Positions 34,819 to 47,047 are shown, counted from the first letter of the stretch. The stretch is 64,000 nucleotides of DNA from Corynespora cassiicola (GCA_022059125.1 JAEUWY010000004.1:1612001-1676000); one strand, 5' to 3'. The notes: generated by a model not told the origin, from the sequence alone. Translations and numbers: made by a program.

Positions 34819-35758
34819 GTGGCAGGCACATGGGTGAGAGAAGTAAGTAGGAGAGGGATGGGGGACGGGGACGGGAACGGGGACGGGGACGGGTTTTTGC
34901 ATATCGGGCGTTTTGGAGCAGCAAGGCACAGGCTCTGCGGGCGGACGGACTGGCGGGACATGGGCGTGTATACAACTGTACAGGTAGGCAGGCACATACA
35001 TGGCCGGCTCTGGCAATGCAGTCGGCTCTCCGTACTCTGACTGATGATCGCCGTGCGCTGGGCCAATGGGCTCGGGGGTGATTGACGTGCACAGAGCCCC
35101 CTTGGCAGGCTCGCGCGCCGCCCCCTGCCACTCGCGGAGGGCAGCGTGGGCAGCGTGGGCAGCGTGGGCAGCGGAGGCCAGCCGAGACGGGGGCGCCATT
35201 CGCGCGCTATGTGTTCGGGTGTTGGCTGGTCGAGATGGGATAGCAGCAATGGCGTTTCACGGCCTGCAGGGCTGCAGCGGGAGGAAAGGGCAGATCTGGG
35301 GGCCCCAAGCGAGCCAATGCCGTGGCGGTGCCGGCGCTTGGGCTGCCTACTGCCTGGGCCGTCGTGGAGATGATGCAGACTGCAAAAAAGAGCCAGACGG
35401 CCCACGACAAAAAATCTGCGGCGGCGCGCCTGGAAGACGAGCCCGCCAGCTTGCCAGTCTGCGGCCCGGCACGCCCAGCAGGCACGCCAGAGCCTGCCCC
35501 TCGTGTGCAAAAAAAGCCGCCGCTAGTGGGGCACGGCTTGCCAGAAAAACGGTCGACGCTATCCATTCACGTGTTTTGGCCCTGCCTACCTAACGCTTCG
35601 ACTTCGCTTCAAATTACCACCCTACACCGAACTTCTCCTGTTCCTCTCCACCCCACTCCAAACAAACAACCCGTCCCAGCTCACGACGCCCTCCCAGACT
35701 CTCCCCCGACCCACTCTGCATTCCCTCTTTGAGTCTCTGAGCCCGCCCTCCTGCAGTC
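34819..35758. other. Intergenic region, 0.94 kb, with short tandem repeats
   Basis: It contains GGGGAC-type units at about 34860-34893 and three and a half copies of GCAGCGTGG at 35141-35173. Minus-strand ORFs here (for example 34347-35510) run into the PP2C coding sequence and have low-complexity composition; I do not accept them. The right end is the KAP95 promoter and leader. Confidence 0.5.
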
Positions 35759-38700
35759 ATGGATATCAACCAGGTGTTGGAGGGGACCCTCTCTCCTGGT
35801 GAGTTGCTCTCCCTCCGCGCGCGCCGCCGCCGCCGCCACCACCACCACCACCACCCTGCCCGGCCCGCTCGTAGCTGACCCCCAGCCAGATACCAACGTG
35901 CGTCAGAGCGCCGAGCAGCAGCTCAGCCAGGCCGCCGAGCAGGACTTTGTGAGTTGCCTCCCGCTGCTGCCCTCACCCCCCGCCAGAAGGCTGCACCCGC
36001 GGCCCTGGCTCCGCCCTGCCAGTCCCACCCCCCGCTAACATGTCTCGTCTCACTACAGCCCCAATACCTCTCCGTCCTCGGCAACGAGCTTGCCAACGAG
36101 CAGGCCCAGCCGCACATTCGAACCGCTGCCGGTCTCGCCCTCAAGAACGCCTTCTCTGCCCGCGAGTATGCCCGGTTACGTCAGGTCCAGGACCGCTGGC
36201 GCGCCCTGGCTCCCGAGATCAAGCAGAATATCAAGTCCCTCGCCCTCGGCACCCTCGCGTCGCCCGACTCTCGCGCCGGCCAGTCGGCTGCCCAGTTCAT
36301 TTCGTCCATCGCCGCCATTGAGATACCCCGCAACGAATGGCCGGAGCTGATGTCCACCCTCGTCGAGAACGTGGGCTCGGGCGCAGACCATCAGAAGCAG
36401 GCCTCGCTGACCACAATTGGCTTCATCTGCGACACGGACGACATGGAGCTGCGGGATGCTCTGCAGAACCACTCCAACGCCATCCTCACCGCCGTTGTGC
36501 AGGGTGCCCGCAAGGAGGAGCCCAACGTCGACGTGCGTAATGCCGCCATTTCGGCCCTCAGCGACTCTGTCGAGTTCGTGCGCTCCAATTTCGAGAACGA
36601 GGGCGAGCGCAACTACATCATGCAGGTCATCTGCGAGGCTACCCAGGCCGAGGATTCCCGCATCCAGCAGGGAGCCTATGGCTGCCTGAACCGCATCATG
36701 GGAGTCTACTACGACAAGATGCGCTTCTACATGGAGAAGGCGCTCTTTGGCCTCACCATCCAGGGCATGAAGAACGACGAGGAGGACGTCGCCAAGCTTG
36801 CCATCGAGTTCTGGTGCACCGTCTGTGAGGAGGAAATCGCTATCGAGGATGACAACACACAGGTAGGGGAATACCTTGTTCTGAACACCCCACTCGAGCA
36901 GGGACAAGATATTCTGACATTTGAGCAGGCCCAGGCTGAGGGCTCCACCGAGCTGCGCGACTACTTCAACTTTGCTCGCGTGGCCACCCAAGAAGTGGTC
37001 CCCGTCTTGTTGGAGATCCTCGCCAAGCAGGATGAGGACGCCGACGACAACGAGTACAATGTTGCGCATGCCGCCTACCAGTGTCTGCAGCTTTGGGCGC
37101 AGTGTGTCGGAAGCGGCGTCGTCCCTCCCGTTCTCGCTTTCGTCGAGAAGAACCTCCGTTCGGAAGACTGGCACTACCGTGACGCCTCGGTGTCGGCCTT
37201 TGGCGCCATTATGGAGGGCCCTGAGGAGTCCGTCTTGGATCCCATCGTGAAGCAGGCACTCCCCGTCCTGATTTCCATGATGGACGACTCGGTCATCCAC
37301 GTCAAGGACTCTGCAGCCTACGCTCTTGGTCGCATCTGCGAGGCCGCGCCCAACGCCGTCGATGCTCAACAGCACCTCCCCACTCTTATCGCCGCCCTGT
37401 TCAGTGGTCTCTCTAGCCACCCCAAGATGGCAGCTTCGTGCTGTTGGGCTCTGATGAACTTGGCTGAGCGCTTCGCTGGTGAGCCCGGATGTGCCACGAA
37501 CCCCATCTCCCCCCACTTCCAGCAGAGCGTTCACCACCTTCTGCAGGTCACCGAGCGGGGTGATGCTGACAACCAGCTCCGGACGGCTGCGTACGAGGTG
37601 CTCAACGCATTCGTCCAGAATGCTGCGGGCGACAGTGTGCCTCTTGTCGTTGAACTTGCCGATGTCATCTTGAACCGCTTGGAAAAGTCAATTGCCCTTC
37701 AGGCCCAGGTTGTCAGCGTTGAAGACAAGCTCACCCTTGAAGAGATGCAGACCAGCTTGGCTAGCGTTGTCATGGTATGTGCCCACCTCTCCGCTGGTAC
37801 TCGATCTATGCTAATTTTTGTAGGCCATTGTTCAGCGATTGGAAGGTGATATTAGGCCCCTGGCAGACCGCACCATGCAGATTCTGCTCAGCCTTCTTTC
37901 TGCTGTTCCCGCCAAGTCCAGCGTCCCCGATACTGTCTTTGCTGCTATCGGATCCATTGCCACTGCTCTGGAAGAGGACTTCCTCAAGTACATGGATGCT
38001 TTCACGCCTTTCTTGTACAATGCCCTGGGCAACCAGGAGGAGCCTGGTCTCTGTTCCATGGCCATCGGTCTGGTCAGCGACATCACTCGATCTCTCAACG
38101 AGAAGGTCCAGCCCTACTGCGATGCCTTCATGAACTACCTCCTCAACAACCTTAGGGTTAGTGCTGACAACTCTACATTTCACACTGACACTGACAATCC
38201 ACACCAGAGCAACCAGCTTGGTAACCAGTTCAAGCCTGCCATCCTTCAGTGCTTCGGCGACATTGCCCAGGCGATCCTGGGGCATTTCGAGACCTACCTC
38301 CCTGTCGTCGCTCAAGTGCTCCAGCAGGCTTCGCAGGTGTCTGCCACGACCACCGGAAACTACGAGATGATTGACTACATCACGTCGCTGCGCGAGGGCA
38401 TCATGGATGCTTGGGACGGCTGCATTGTTGCCATGAAGTCGGCAAACAAGAGTATGTTCACCATCCGATTATCTCGTTTCAAAGCTGACTGGATTAGGCA
38501 ACCTCATGGTTCAGTACCTTGACTCCATCTTCGAGCTGCTCCGCATCATCCAGGGCGACTCCAACCGCAGTGAGGGTCTTTTGCGATCTTCATGTGGTGT
38601 CATTGGGTAGGTTATTTGCCACATATACTTCCGAATGTCCACTGACACATCTAGTGACCTCGCCGATGCCTTCCCCAACGGTGACTTCAGAGAGTACTTC

Positions 38701-38944
38701 AGGCACGACTTCCTCACGGCCATGACCAGGGAAACCCGTGCCAACCAAGACTTCCTCCCCAGGACGCGTGACACTGCTCGGTGGGCACGCGAGCAGATCA
38801 AGCGCCAGACTGGTAGGTAATTCTCTTGTCACAGCTATATCGGTTCTGCCCCACCACGAATGGACATGCACGAAAAAAGTAATCCCCAATATATATTATA
38901 CATATTGACCCGTCCTAGGCGGCAACTCGGGCATTATGGCCTGA
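35759..38944 (+). CDS. KAP95: Importin subunit beta-1 (Kap95)
   Basis: Nine exons: 35759-35798, 35890-35948, 36059-36862, 36929-37774, 37824-38156, 38208-38451, 38498-38606, 38655-38812 and 38919-38944, for about 872 residues (yeast Kap95 has 861). The N-terminal Ran-binding importin-beta domain is assembled from the first three exons (DTNVRQSAEQQL, then PQYLSVLGNELAN). HEAT repeats follow throughout, with RTAAGLALKN, NVDVRNAAISALSDS and HVKDSAAYALGRICEAAP. Kap95 carries importin alpha and its cargo through the nuclear pore and releases it on binding Ran-GTP. Two introns (36863-36928, 66 nt; 38157-38207, 51 nt) are multiples of three without stops, so a naive ORF reads through them. The last exon is short. 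If the final donor (G^GTAGGT) is not used, the protein ends two residues later at 38820. Confidence 0.92.
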
Positions 38945-40157
38945 ATGCACTAACCCCCTACCCTACCCACGTCGCGTGAGATGCCGAGAGAGAGAACTGG
39001 GCGCCTTGTTGGACACCTGCAGAGGTGAACATCCAACATGCGGCTAAATCTCTTCTCACAGGTTTTCCCCTGCACATACGAGCACATGACAGCCATCGAG
39101 CACGATCGGAAGAGCTACGACAAGGCGCACCATCCCCTACAGATGTATATCTGATGTACCGACGGTGCGGCCCGATTTCTATAGAGTCACTTCGACCCTA
39201 ACGTTCTCGTCCGGGAAAGCTCTATGCAGGCAACGACACGCACACAGACCTGCAGTGGCTCCCGCGCGTGAGCTCCTACACCCGTCTACGTTGAACACGA
39301 CCCCCATCTAGTGTACGACGTAGACGAACCCCTCGGCACCCCGGCCCCCACACCACTCGTACTCGCACCATTACACGCACGTCTCCGAAAAGTCATGTAG
39401 CACCGAAGTCATGTAAGACGCACAGGAAAAGCTTGTTCGTCAGGAGAATCAGGAACCCTTTTCACATGGATTAATACCTCCCATCACGGATAAAGAGCCC
39501 TTATGTAGTTGCCCTTTAATTCAACACCGCCCAATCCACATCATCTCCCACTAGACCCGTCATTTTTCACATTCCCCGCCTTCTGCACTGTTTCTTTTGT
39601 CTCAATGGTTCCTTTGGGCCTTGCGAGGCTCATGGTTGGAGTGATTGATGAGACCCCGTCCCGCATGATGAATGTAGCACCACTTTGCACATGTGATTCC
39701 CCGTCTTGTATGGCCAATGCCGGCCTGGTTCCCCTGCTTGAGCTGTCCGAAGACAGCATCTGTATTCTTGTCGTGTATATTGGAATAGACTTGTTCATAA
39801 AAATGGGGCATGCGGTGACTTCACGGTGAAGCTTCTCTTCCACGCAACAGCCTCCATGTCTATCTGCCTAGGTGAGCACAGAGTCAAGTCGCGACTGAAT
39901 TGTGCCAATGCGAACTCGTTAGTCGAACTTGAGTGGCGTGGGGGAATAGTGTTCACATGGGGACGTCACTACACCTCTGTAAGCTCTCAAGACCATGTCT
40001 TAAGTCTTGTGAAGGTGTTGAGGTCTAAAGCATCTCTGAAGCTCGGGCCAAGTGACACTAAACCCCACTATCTCCGCTGCTCGTAGCTTGACGCTTCAAC
40101 CCCAGCCCAGGACGACGAACATGTGAAGCGCGCGCCGGCCGCTCCACCACCAAGAAA
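38945..40157. other. Intergenic region, 1.2 kb
   Basis: No supported gene. Overlapping ORFs near 39509-39843 on both strands (about 100 codons) show no family resemblance. Confidence 0.45.
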
Positions 40158-41161
40158 ATGTACCACCTTTTCAAGTCGATATACTTGCATGCGACTAGCA
40201 AGGAAGGTATGAAATTTTCATTCTCCCTGATCCTACTGCACTTCGAGCCCTCTCACTGCAAGCTTACGTTTCCTGTTCGTCCCTGCGACTGTTATGAACA
40301 TGGAGGGCCACGAGCTTGTATCCAGCACCTTCCAGCCCTCTAAATTCCCTTTACCATCTACCGCGACCCCTTTCGCCCCATCCTCTCTCCCGCCCCACCC
40401 CCATGCCCTCGCAAAAGACCCGCCAACTAACCGCAGCACCGCTCCCCCAAAAAACAGAATACTCCATCCTCCTCCTCGGCCTCGACAACGCGGGCAAAAC
40501 CACGCTCCTCGAACAGATCAAGGCGCACTACGGCACCTCGCACCCGAACCTCAAGACGGTCCCCACCGTCGGCCAAAACGTCGCGACCGTCGCCCTGCCC
40601 CCGCCCAACCCGCCCATCTACCTCAAGATCTGGGATGTGGGGGGCCAGCACTCGCTCCGCGGGCTGTGGACGTCGTACTACTCGTCGTGCCACGCCATTG
40701 TGTTTGTGATTGACAGCTCCGACGTGGGCGACGCGTCGCTGGCCGATTTGGCGCAGCAGGCGCTGGAAGAAGGAGGAGGAGGAGGGGGAGGGGGGGGCAG
40801 CGGGTCGGCAGAGGGGGGCGGTGGCGCGGCGGGCGCAGGGACGGCGAGGAATGATTATGATACTGGGAGGTTGGACGAGTGTAGGTTGGTGCTCGAGAGC
40901 GTGCTGCAGAATGAGGATGCGGAGGGGGTGCCGATACTCGTTTTGGCGAACAAGCAGGATCGGGAGGATTGCGTCGAGGTGGTGAGGATCAAGGAAGGGT
41001 TCGTCAGGAAAGTCTTTGAGGGGGGGAAGGGAGCGAATGTCAGGGATAGTAGGGTTTTGCCGTGTAGTGCGTTGACGGGGACCGGGGTGCAGGAGGCGGT
41101 TGAGTGGCTTTGCTCGAGGGTGAGGTGGAATAAGGAGGCTAGGCCGCCGGTGATGCGGTAG
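40158..41161 (+). CDS. ARL3: Arf-like GTPase Arl3/ARFRP1
   Basis: Two exons, 40158-40206 and 40458-41161, with a 251-bp intron, give about 250 residues. The start matters: an ATG at 40316 lies within the intron and gives a wrong N-terminus. The first exon encodes MYHLFKSIYLHATSKE, which matches the Arl3 N-terminal helix and joins in frame to EYSILLLGLDNAGKTTLLEQ. GTPase motifs are complete: GLDNAGKT, TVGQNV (switch I Thr), WDVGGQ, NKQD and CSALTG. The ending EARPP also fits Arl3. The protein lacks Gly2, so it is not myristoylated. An M-Y start is a NatC acetylation target, the mode by which yeast Arl3 is recruited by Sys1 to the trans-Golgi, where it brings in Arl1 and golgins. About 40 extra residues, mostly Gly, are inserted near residue 128 between the fourth and fifth motifs. 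Confidence 0.93.
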
Positions 41162-41605
41162 TTGGGGAAGAATGCGCACACCCTAGTGCAGATACGCAAA
41201 CGGAGAGAGAGGGGAGGGAGGGGAGGAAGATGATATACCCCAGTCGAGTGGAGTTTTCTATTCATGATTTGGACGATGCGGGATATTGGTTTTCAGAAGG
41301 GCGGCAATATCAATATGCTGTATACGCAACCCGGGAGGGAATGGTTGAGCGAGCCATAGAATTCACATTTACACTTGTTTCCTTGCATGGACGTCTTCTA
41401 GAGAGAGATACGAGGGTCACTGAAAGAAGTATTCTGGATTTTGTAATGGGTATAGGCTATCTAGATGAAATCGTTCCCTCGGGCCGTAAAGTCATGATCA
41501 TTTCCCAAAGATGTTTGTATCCATTATCCCTCCGGTCCAACTCCTTAAATCTACCAATGACCATTCTCAATAAACTCATCCCTTTCTCGCACACAACACA
41601 AGTCT
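41162..41605. other. Tail-to-tail intergenic region, 0.44 kb
   Basis: It separates the converging ARL3 and tyrosinase-like genes. I see no gene. Confidence 0.6.
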
Positions 41606-43943
41606 TTAGACCTTGTCACCTGTTCCCAGTCCACCGGGCCTCCCCTCGGTCACGCTCAGATGCCTGTCGTAGATGCCGCCGTAGCCTGGCACACCGTCGT
41701 CGGCAATCCTGACCTTGGTGCTCACCACGCCGACCTTTAGCCCTGGCACATCTTCGACGGGCCATTCGCTGCCGTCGAAGACGGTGACGCGCCACTGCAG
41801 GTTCTTCTTCAGATGATCGACCACATCGCCTGCATCCAGGCTGCGCAGCTTGTCGGCCACAATGTCCTGGAGCAGCGCCGACGTGAGCGGCACTGTGCCC
41901 GTGACGGCGAGCCCGTCCTCGTCCTCGTCCTTGACCTGGCGCTTCTCGCAGGGCCCATCGCCCCCGCGTCCCAACACTGTGAACCGACCAACGACGTTGT
42001 ACTCGGTGGGCCAGGTGGTGGGGTCCTGGTTGAAGTCTCCCAGGAAGAGCCACACGCGGAAGGTCTGGTCGAGGCCGTACTTTGTCGCTCGCACATTGGC
42101 GACCCACTCTAGGTGCGCGCGCTCTTTGACTAGGTGGCAGTATTTGCCCGGAACGTTGATGGCAACGGGCGCCAACTTGACCACAGGGCCCGAGACCGAG
42201 TGTCTGGGCCTAAGACCGGCTGCGGCCATGGCGGCTGCGTGGAGCACGGAGTCAGAATCCTGCTGTGAGGACACGGAGCTGGAGCGCGGGGTGTTGTAGT
42301 CTGGCTGCAGGAATTGGTTGGACTCGGTCTGCGCTTCTTTTTGGTTTTCACCGTTGGTGGAGATATCCGCCGCCGAGGGCCTACGGAAGAATGACTGGGC
42401 AGTTTGCATTGGGTTGGCCATGGCCTTCTTCATAAAGCTCATGGTGAGGCCTGGCTTTTCTTCCTTGCCGCTATTGGAAGATGCCGTAGAGGTGGTCGAC
42501 TGCGGTGCCTTGGGCGCAATGGTTTCGAAGAAGTTATTGATGACATTGCCGCCGTACTGCCGAGTGATCTGGAACCTGATGGCAGCCTGGTACACCTCGT
42601 CGCTCGGGTAGACCCATCTCTGAGTCTCTGGGTACGCATATCCCAGAGATGTCGTCTTGTGGACACCAGATGAAGTCAAGAAGCGAGTTCCTGAACTGTG
42701 GTAGAAGGGCTTCAGCTCGGTAGCCGAGCTGATACGTTGACCAGCAGAAATGAAGTAGTTTTCTTCCCGCGCCGAGGCCAATTTATCGGTGACATACTGA
42801 TTTGGGTTCAGAGCTTGCCAAATGGCCCACAGTCGGTCAACGTTGCTGGGTGGTTATTAGTATGGCTCGGCGAAGCTTAATATGGGTTGACATACGCATG
42901 ATGGAGCCAGAATACGGGATCGAACGAGGCGACCTCACGAGAGCTTAGATGGCCACCCTGGCCAATCCTGTCTTGGATGCCGTTGTGCATAGCCTCGATA
43001 CTTCCGTACTTGCCGGGGAGGTCATCCCGGAGCCACTGGTTGCTGCTAAAAGCCTCGTATCGCTTGTAGGACAGCAAGATCAGAGAGACGTTATGCCTCA
43101 CCGCAGCATTCTCGTTGGTTATGGTACGATTTATGAGGTCATGTTGCGAGTTGTTTTGTTTCCTGTCAGGGGAACGGATCGTGCATGGGAATTGATTCCA
43201 CTGCCCGGAATCAATATGACGCTCATGACGTTGGCTTCGGCGGACTTACGTAACTGTCGAGTGCCAGCTCTGGAGGGATCTTTTTATCGTCAAAACGGAA
43301 GCTGTGCAGTGGATTTGGAATCTGCTTTTCTGAACCGTCGACATCCACAACTGTTGCCTCCTTTGAGCTGAAGACGCTCGGAAAAGCATCCTCTTGGGGG
43401 TTGGTGGCTGTAGCCCAATCCCAATAAGGCGTCCGGAAGTTCTGCGCAGCAGAGACATAACGTTCGCGCATTGATTCGGGATATTCGTTGGCAATCCTTT
43501 CTATCGCCGTATAGAGTGCTTGCTGTCACTAGATTAGGCAGAGTTTGGCATGGCGGCAGAATCACGTACCTCGTACAGAGCCAAGTAAGCCCGATGCCAC
43601 GTGAGGAAAAGGACAGACGAAGATGGGCCATATCCCCCAAAAGCGGCATTCTCGTTGCCCTCTGCTTCATTCCAAGGGACAAAGGGTTCTCCGTGGATGC
43701 TCGCTATCGAGTAGTAGGATAAAGGCTCTGTCGGGGGCTCCTGCTGGAGTTCTGCCAGTCCCAGAAGGTACAGGTTCCATTGGTCCTTGTAGTTTTTCTG
43801 AAGATCTCTGACCTCCCGCCGAATCGGAATCGAGCCTGTGCAAGCTTCAGCATCACGTCGGGGAAGAAAATTTTCGAGGGCGAAATACCGTTTGCACCGG
43901 GGGTCGTGGGGGGACCCGCGACTGTGATCTTCGGTTTGGCCAT
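41606..43943 (-). CDS. Tyrosinase-family protein with altered copper-binding residues
   Basis: Five minus-strand exons: 43943-43889, 43835-43570, 43522-43250, 43200-42896 and 42845-41606, about 712 residues, with introns of 47-54 bp. Each join restores family sequence (GANG^SIPIRREV, LALYE^QALYTAI, FWLHHA^NVDRLWAIWQ). Tyrosinases are type 3 copper enzymes that oxidise phenols to quinones in melanin formation. Present here are H66 (SIHGEP), H99 (LTWHRAY), H270 (EAMHNGI) and H298/H299 (FWLHHANVDR). But the segment that normally reads GYCTHxxVLF is GYGPSSSVLF, so the thioether Cys and second CuA His are Gly88 and Ser90. The second CuB His, normally HNxIH, is Gln274. A long C-terminal half follows, ending with a beta-rich domain (residues about 520-690), as in pro-tyrosinases. 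There is no signal peptide. Phenol oxidation is therefore doubtful. Confidence 0.88.
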
Positions 43944-44999
43944 GCTTCACGCCTGCGGTGGATAGAAGAGGAGAAAAAGGCGGAGGGGTGTCAAAGGTAA
44001 ATAGTGAGGGCGGAAAAGTGGGTCGCGTCTAGGGATGGGGGGGTGATGATGGTGTCTGGGCTTTTATATCGATCAGTGATCTGTACAAAGCCTGATAAAA
44101 GCGGCCTTGGTCAAGCTACGTCGGCACAGCCACGGCATGGCACGCATTTCTGCGCATTTCCCTCTGAAGAGGCGCCCTTCTCCCCAGAACAAGACCGACG
44201 CAGCAGCTATTGGCTAATGGCGTGCAGCGGGAACCAATGGGACTATGGTGATGGCCGAGGAAATGTGGGCCATCTGCAACCAAGAACAGAGTCTGGACAT
44301 GCGTCCTCTGTCTCTGAAGTCATGGCGATGATGAAGCTTCTCTTGGCCGACGACGGCGAAAGGGAAGACGTCTTGAGCGGTGCTAAGCTACGGGCAAGAG
44401 GACAGCTGACGAAGAGATCGGCTTGGGAGCTGAGCCACTTGCACAAACAAAAGTGTGACGCTGCTGGTAAGCTGCATCCCGCCGCTGTTGAGCTGCTGGC
44501 AACGCCTGAAGGAGAGAGGCAGGCCGCGAGCGACGAGGCTGCCCAGACTTTGCGGGCCAGGGCGGGGTAGTCGATTGACGGCGAAGGAACTGGGATACAT
44601 GCATTCACCGCCACGGAACGGCACTAATCGAGCTGAAAGTGGCGCAGGTAGCACCGGCTTGAGTGGAGCCTCCCATGGCAGGGCCTGGCAAACCCGTCAA
44701 CGGCGCTTGCACATGCCGGCTCGAGTGGTGGAGGGGCGGGCAGACGGGCAGCGGACAGCTGCACTTGCGGCAAGGCCGCCGAAATCCCGCTGCAGGCCGA
44801 CGGTGACGCTGGCTGAATGCACTGCTGCAGCTCGCGGCCGCCAGCCTGAGAGGCGCCCAGCGCCGGCTGAGCATGGCTGCGATGTGCAAGCAATGACGGA
44901 GGTCAAGAGTTCGGATGAATGCCAGTGACGATGGTGGGGTGGAGCTTGGACCACCGAGGTCAACACCAGAAAATTATCCCGCTTCGGCAAGCTGCTGCA
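43944..44999. other. Divergent intergenic region, 1.06 kb
   Basis: Shared 5' region of the tyrosinase-like gene (minus) and RCM1 (plus). ORFs in it (for example 44004-44570) have no domain or family resemblance and are not accepted. Confidence 0.5.
44061..44068 (-). promoter_or_regulatory. TATA box candidate of the tyrosinase-like gene
   Basis: The minus strand reads TATAAAAG about 120 bp upstream of the tyrosinase-like ATG, a usual distance for a fungal TATA element. A strong TATA box points to a regulated rather than housekeeping promoter. No transcript start is known. Confidence 0.45.
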
Positions 45000-46806
45000 A
45001 TGTCGCTCTACTACGAGGCTGCCGCTCTGCTCGCCAACCCGGACAACGCCGGCGGCTCGCTCAAGTCGCGCGTCTTCAGGAAGAAGGATCTGAAGAGCTC
45101 GCCCGCTCAGCTGTTTGCCCTCGTTGCCGAAGCCTCCAAGTGGTCCCCCGTGCTGAAGGATGTGATTGAGAAGTGCGCCCTGTGGCCCGAGGAAAAGAAG
45201 GTGCGTAGACTGAGGCATTTATGTCTACCTAGCTCTCTCGGATGCTTACTGCCCCCCGTATCAGCTGACCCCGGTCCTTGCCCTCCTCCTCACCCACGAT
45301 CTGCTGCTCTCCAAGGGCGGCGTCGCTGCCCCCGCGAACCATGTCCTCAAGCTCGCCATCAACAGGCACAAGGCCCGCCTGAGTGCCGAGTTCACAAAGG
45401 CCCGAGTTCGGCGGGGCTGTGCCTCGATTCAAGACTTCAAGGCCGTTGTGGAGAGCGGCGCTCTCCATGGGGAACAGCATGCCCCGCGGAAACACGCCCA
45501 ACATCCGCGGTGGGTGCGCGTGAATACTCTCAAGACCACCCTCGAGCACCAATTGGCAACTACGTTTGCCGAATACCAAAGGGCCGATAAGCTTGACGAC
45601 ATTCTGTACGCGCCCGCTGCTTCGAAGCTGTACTTTGAAGACGAGCACATCCCGAACTTGCTGGCGTTTCCGTCCAGGGTAGACCTGAGCAAGACCAAGG
45701 CATATCTTGGCGGCGAAATCATCTTCCAAGACAAAGCTTCTTGCTTCCCCGCATATCTCCTCCATGTCACACCGGATGATGGCGACTCGATCGATGGATG
45801 CGCCGCGCCGGGCAACAAGACTACCCATCTGGCAGCCATCGTATCCGCGCAGCAATCAGGTACTCGGCAAAAGGTGATTGCCTTCGAGAGGGACAAGATT
45901 AGAACGGGCACCCTGACAAAGATGGTGAAGCTTGCTTCTGCCGATGGCATTGTATCAATCAAAGGAGACAGCGACTTTCTGGCAGCCAATCCGGCTGCTG
46001 AAGAATTCGCGCGGGTTGGCGCCATTCTTCTCGACCCCAGCTGCTCTGGAAGTGGCATCGTAGGTCGCGACGATGCCATCACAATGCACCTCCCAGACCC
46101 ACATGTAGGCGCACGTCCTAGCGCCAATGCCACCAAGAGCAAGAAGAGAAAACGAGAAAACGATACGGATAGCACATCTGCAGCCGCCAAAACACTCGAT
46201 CTGACCATGGATGACGCCGCACAGGAGGAAACGCCCATGGATGGGAAGCTTGCAGAACGCCTCACCGCCCTCTCGACCTTCCAGCTTCGAATTTTGCTCC
46301 ATGCCATGCGCTTCCCAAATGCCCGCAAGATCACATATTCCACCTGTTCTATACATTTCGAGGAGAATGAGGGCGTGGTCTTCCAAGCCTTGGCATCGAA
46401 AGTGGCCAAAGAGCAAGGCTGGACGATTTTGAAGAGGGAAAGGCAGGTAGATGGCCTGAAGAAATGGAAAAGGCGAGGTGTGTGGGAAGATGAGAAACTG
46501 GTTGCAAGTGCAGAAGTACATGGCGCAGAAAAGACTGATGTTCTCGACGCGTGCATTCGTTGTGAGAAAGACACCGACGAAGGCACAATGGGCTTCTTCG
46601 TTGCGGCCTTTGTTCGCAATGAGAATGCCGGCAGCCTAGACACTGCTAAAGAACGCCCAATACTTGATAATGAGGAAGATGAATGGCAAGGCTTTGGTGA
46701 CGATGGCGTTGAAGCCTCGGCCACGACGAAGGCCAACATCCCCGCAGTGGCCACCGACAAACAGAAAAAAAAGAAACGGAAGGGGAATGGCAAACTAAGT
46801 AGGTAG
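45000..46806 (+). CDS. rcm1: 25S rRNA cytosine-C5 methyltransferase (Rcm1/NSUN5)
   Basis: Two exons, 45000-45200 and 45265-46806, encode about 580 residues. The start at 45000 gives MSLYYEAAALL, the usual beginning of this family; an upstream in-frame ATG at 44919 is rejected. The NOL1/NOP2/Sun methyltransferase motifs are complete: the SAM-binding loop DGCAAPGNKTTHLA, the acidic FERDK, motif IV DPSCSGSG, whose Cys releases the product, and motif VI ITYSTCSIHFEENE, with the catalytic Cys. A Lys/Arg-rich insertion near residue 360 (KSKKRKRE) and the KKKKRKG tail look like nucleolar targeting signals. Yeast Rcm1 methylates C2278 of 25S rRNA in the nucleolus. The gene is divergent from the tyrosinase-like gene and lies 241 bp upstream of the SRA gene. 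Confidence 0.93.
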
Positions 46807-47047
46807 CTGTAGTCGGAAACCTTGCATGTTACATAAGATCAAACTAGGCCCCGTCCGTAATTTGCAGTAACGAGAGTGTTTGTTGCTAAGGCCACCGTGC
46901 TCGACTGCTTCCCAGATGCCTGAGTATTTGACCGTGACGGAAGTAGCATACCTGCAAGCCTCAGCATCACCTAAATGGCTTCCCTCTTCAATTGCATAAT
47001 TCTCCTTACTCCCCTGCTACTGGTAACTCTTTGCCTGCACAGAGATC

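Noticed and set aside
34347..35510. 387-codon minus-strand ORF near the PP2C gene
   Set aside because: Its C-terminal half is antisense to the PP2C catalytic domain and the rest is repeat-derived low-complexity sequence.
36176..37537. 453-codon ORF on the minus strand
   Set aside because: It lies entirely opposite KAP95 and is a shadow of GC-rich codon use; its composition fits no family.
39509..39843. About 100-codon ORFs on both strands between KAP95 and ARL3
   Set aside because: The composition looks less biased than other shadows, but there is no family resemblance, no start context and no exon partner. Transcript data would be needed.
44004..44570. 188-codon plus-strand ORF between the tyrosinase-like gene and RCM1
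   Set aside because: It covers the tyrosinase-like promoter, including its TATA candidate, and shows no domain.
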